Assembly (NCBI GenBank): GCA_963772165.1 | Contig: CAVYWA010000023.1 | Location: forward strand, 124,001-188,000 | Origin: JAGVPT01 sp963772165 | Lineage (GTDB): Bacteria > Bacteroidota > Ignavibacteria > UBA10030 > UBA8401 | DNA: 64,000 bases | Direction of reading: 5' to 3' | Shown here: piece after piece, positions 63,331 through 64,000 of the stretch | How the letters are laid out: each line of letters starts with the position of its first letter | How positions within the stretch are numbered: the first letter of the stretch is position 1 | The notes under the pieces: model-generated | What the model was told of the DNA's origin: nothing | Databases searched by the model: none | Seen by the model: the letters and a program-made list of their open reading frames with translations, nothing else | Translations under genes and position numbers: made by a program

Positions 63331-63693
63331 ATGGCCGACTGGGAGCGCGAAATAGAAATTGAACTGCAGCGGGCGGAACAAGCGCGGAACCCCGGCCGGC
63401 TTCGTACCGCCGCCCGGCGGATTGCCGGCGTTGCGATTCAACAGCTGCAAAAACAAAATGTGCAGTTGCCCGCAGAACGGGATTATATAACAGCGCTCCG
63501 CGTATTCATGAAATCCAAGGACCTGCCGGTTGAGGTAACAGCCGCGGCGGTGCGGTTAGAGGCGCGGCTTTCCGCAGACTTCACTTCTCGAAGCCCCAAC
63601 CCCGTCGACGATGCGATGCTGATTGTGGAATTTGTGAGAAGGAAATTACAGAGGAGCGAGGGAAATGAGACCGGTTCACACCGGCCGGATTAA
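63331..63693 (+). CDS. Small helical protein of unknown function
   Basis: A 120-residue, charged, helical protein (EREIEIELQRAEQARNPGRL, RLEARLSADFTSRSP) with no recognised domain. Its start lies three bases after the DUF2851 stop, so it is co-transcribed and probably translationally coupled. It has no signal peptide. A helical protein of this size may be an accessory of the DUF2851 protein; that is inference from position. Confidence 0.6.
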   Translation: MADWEREIEIELQRAEQARNPGRLRTAARRIAGVAIQQLQKQNVQLPAERDYITALRVFMKSKDLPVEVTAAAVRLEARLSADFTSRSPNPVDDAMLIVEFVRRKLQRSEGNETGSHRPD

Positions 63694-63749
63694 ACTCCTT
63701 GCATTGTTTGGAACGAAGCGCTACTTTCTTGTGTAGGAAAAGGTAAACC

Positions 63750-64000
63750 GTGCTTGCAGTCCCCCAACATCGTCCGATCATTTATCTTGACCGTAATGAA
63801 AACCAATTCGGTCCGGCGCCGGAATGCTATTCTATTCTTCAACGCGCGACGAAAAACGAGCTCAGCAACTACTCTCGCGACTTTGTGCGCGGCGTAAAAA
63901 GCACTCTATCGGAAACGCTTGCGCATGAATACAATCTTTCAGAATCAGAGGCACTCCTTAGCTACGGAAGCGAGGATATGTTAAAACAAATTGTCCATTG
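63750..64000 (+). CDS. HisC-like aminotransferase, N-terminal fragment cut by window edge
   Basis: The first 83 codons of a class I/II PLP-dependent aminotransferase. From GTG 63750 (GGAAAAGG upstream) the product has IIYLDRNENQFGPAPECYSI, which matches the L(D)xNEN.(Y/F)GP..(E/A) N-terminal motif of histidinol-phosphate aminotransferases and threonine-phosphate decarboxylases. LSNYSRDFVRG and LLSYGSEDM(L) fit the family. The gene continues right of the window. Specificity (histidine pathway or other) cannot be told from this part. Confidence 0.8.
   Translation, partial: MLAVPQHRPIIYLDRNENQFGPAPECYSILQRATKNELSNYSRDFVRGVKSTLSETLAHEYNLSESEALLSYGSEDMLKQIVH

Overview
This 64 kb window is bacterial chromosome around the replication origin of a Gram-negative bacterium, most likely from the Bacteroidota / Chlorobiota / Ignavibacteriota group. 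The evidence for that placement is C-terminal type IX secretion sorting domains on secreted proteins (one with the typical NFPNPFNPST lead-in), a Bacteroidota-style deoxynucleoside kinase, DUF2851, a GHL10 glycoside hydrolase, an Mla-type lipid transporter, lipoproteins, and many genes without a clear Shine-Dalgarno sequence. No tRNA, rRNA, CRISPR array or intact insertion sequence was seen.

Layout. 1-4 kb is a degraded stretch: the 5' end of nfo, a GNAT pseudogene, a frameshifted LamG/T9SS surface protein, and two copies of an unknown small gene on either side of it. 4-6.7 kb holds a membrane zinc-finger anti-sigma-like protein and an unusual possible sigma partner. 7-9 kb is a long-chain acyl-CoA ligase. 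9.5-23 kb is a long, nearly co-directional minus-strand block: dnaN, recF, a DciA/DUF721 gene, gyrB, gyrA, a lipoprotein, a coiled-coil membrane protein, a small gene, mlaE, mlaF, mlaD and an RRM protein. 22.6-38.2 kb is metabolic and peptidase genes: an esterase, VKOR, a CtpA protease, a degenerate SF1 helicase, a dNK, an amidohydrolase with an M28 peptidase, a lipoprotein, a SpoIIE phosphatase, typA and a cytochrome-like lipoprotein. 38.4-42 kb has an alpha-amylase, an acyltransferase-like membrane protein and a duplicated small membrane protein on the plus strand. 42-45 kb is the classic yidC-yidD-rnpA-rpmH cluster, divergent from dnaA at 45.2 kb, with DnaA boxes and AT-rich DNA on both sides of dnaA (probable bipartite oriC). 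47-50.7 kb is the elongasome operon mreD-mrdA-rodA. 50.8-56.8 kb is a minus-strand block (GHL10 hydrolase, HerA-like ATPase, a collapsed secreted-protein gene, a transhydrogenase-like flavoprotein). 57-64 kb has two cold-shock genes, dcd, an S9 peptidase, pyrF, DUF2851, a small unknown gene and the 5' end of a hisC-like aminotransferase.

Genes point away from about 45 kb on both sides for most of the window, as expected for replication starting there. The dnaN-recF-gyrB-gyrA set, often next to dnaA, lies about 23 kb away and is transcribed in the opposite direction.

Two general properties matter to a reader. First, four otherwise intact genes (dnaN, the M28 peptidase, the DUF5009-like gene and a small paralogue) each read through perfectly if one extra base is removed; because dnaN is essential, sequence error is the simplest explanation, at least there. 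Second, many intergenic gaps hold short inverted repeats of several families, including a 77-base element present twice. The least described items are the sigma/anti-sigma-like pair, the motor-degenerate SF1 helicase, and the lipoprotein / coiled-coil pair beside the mla genes.
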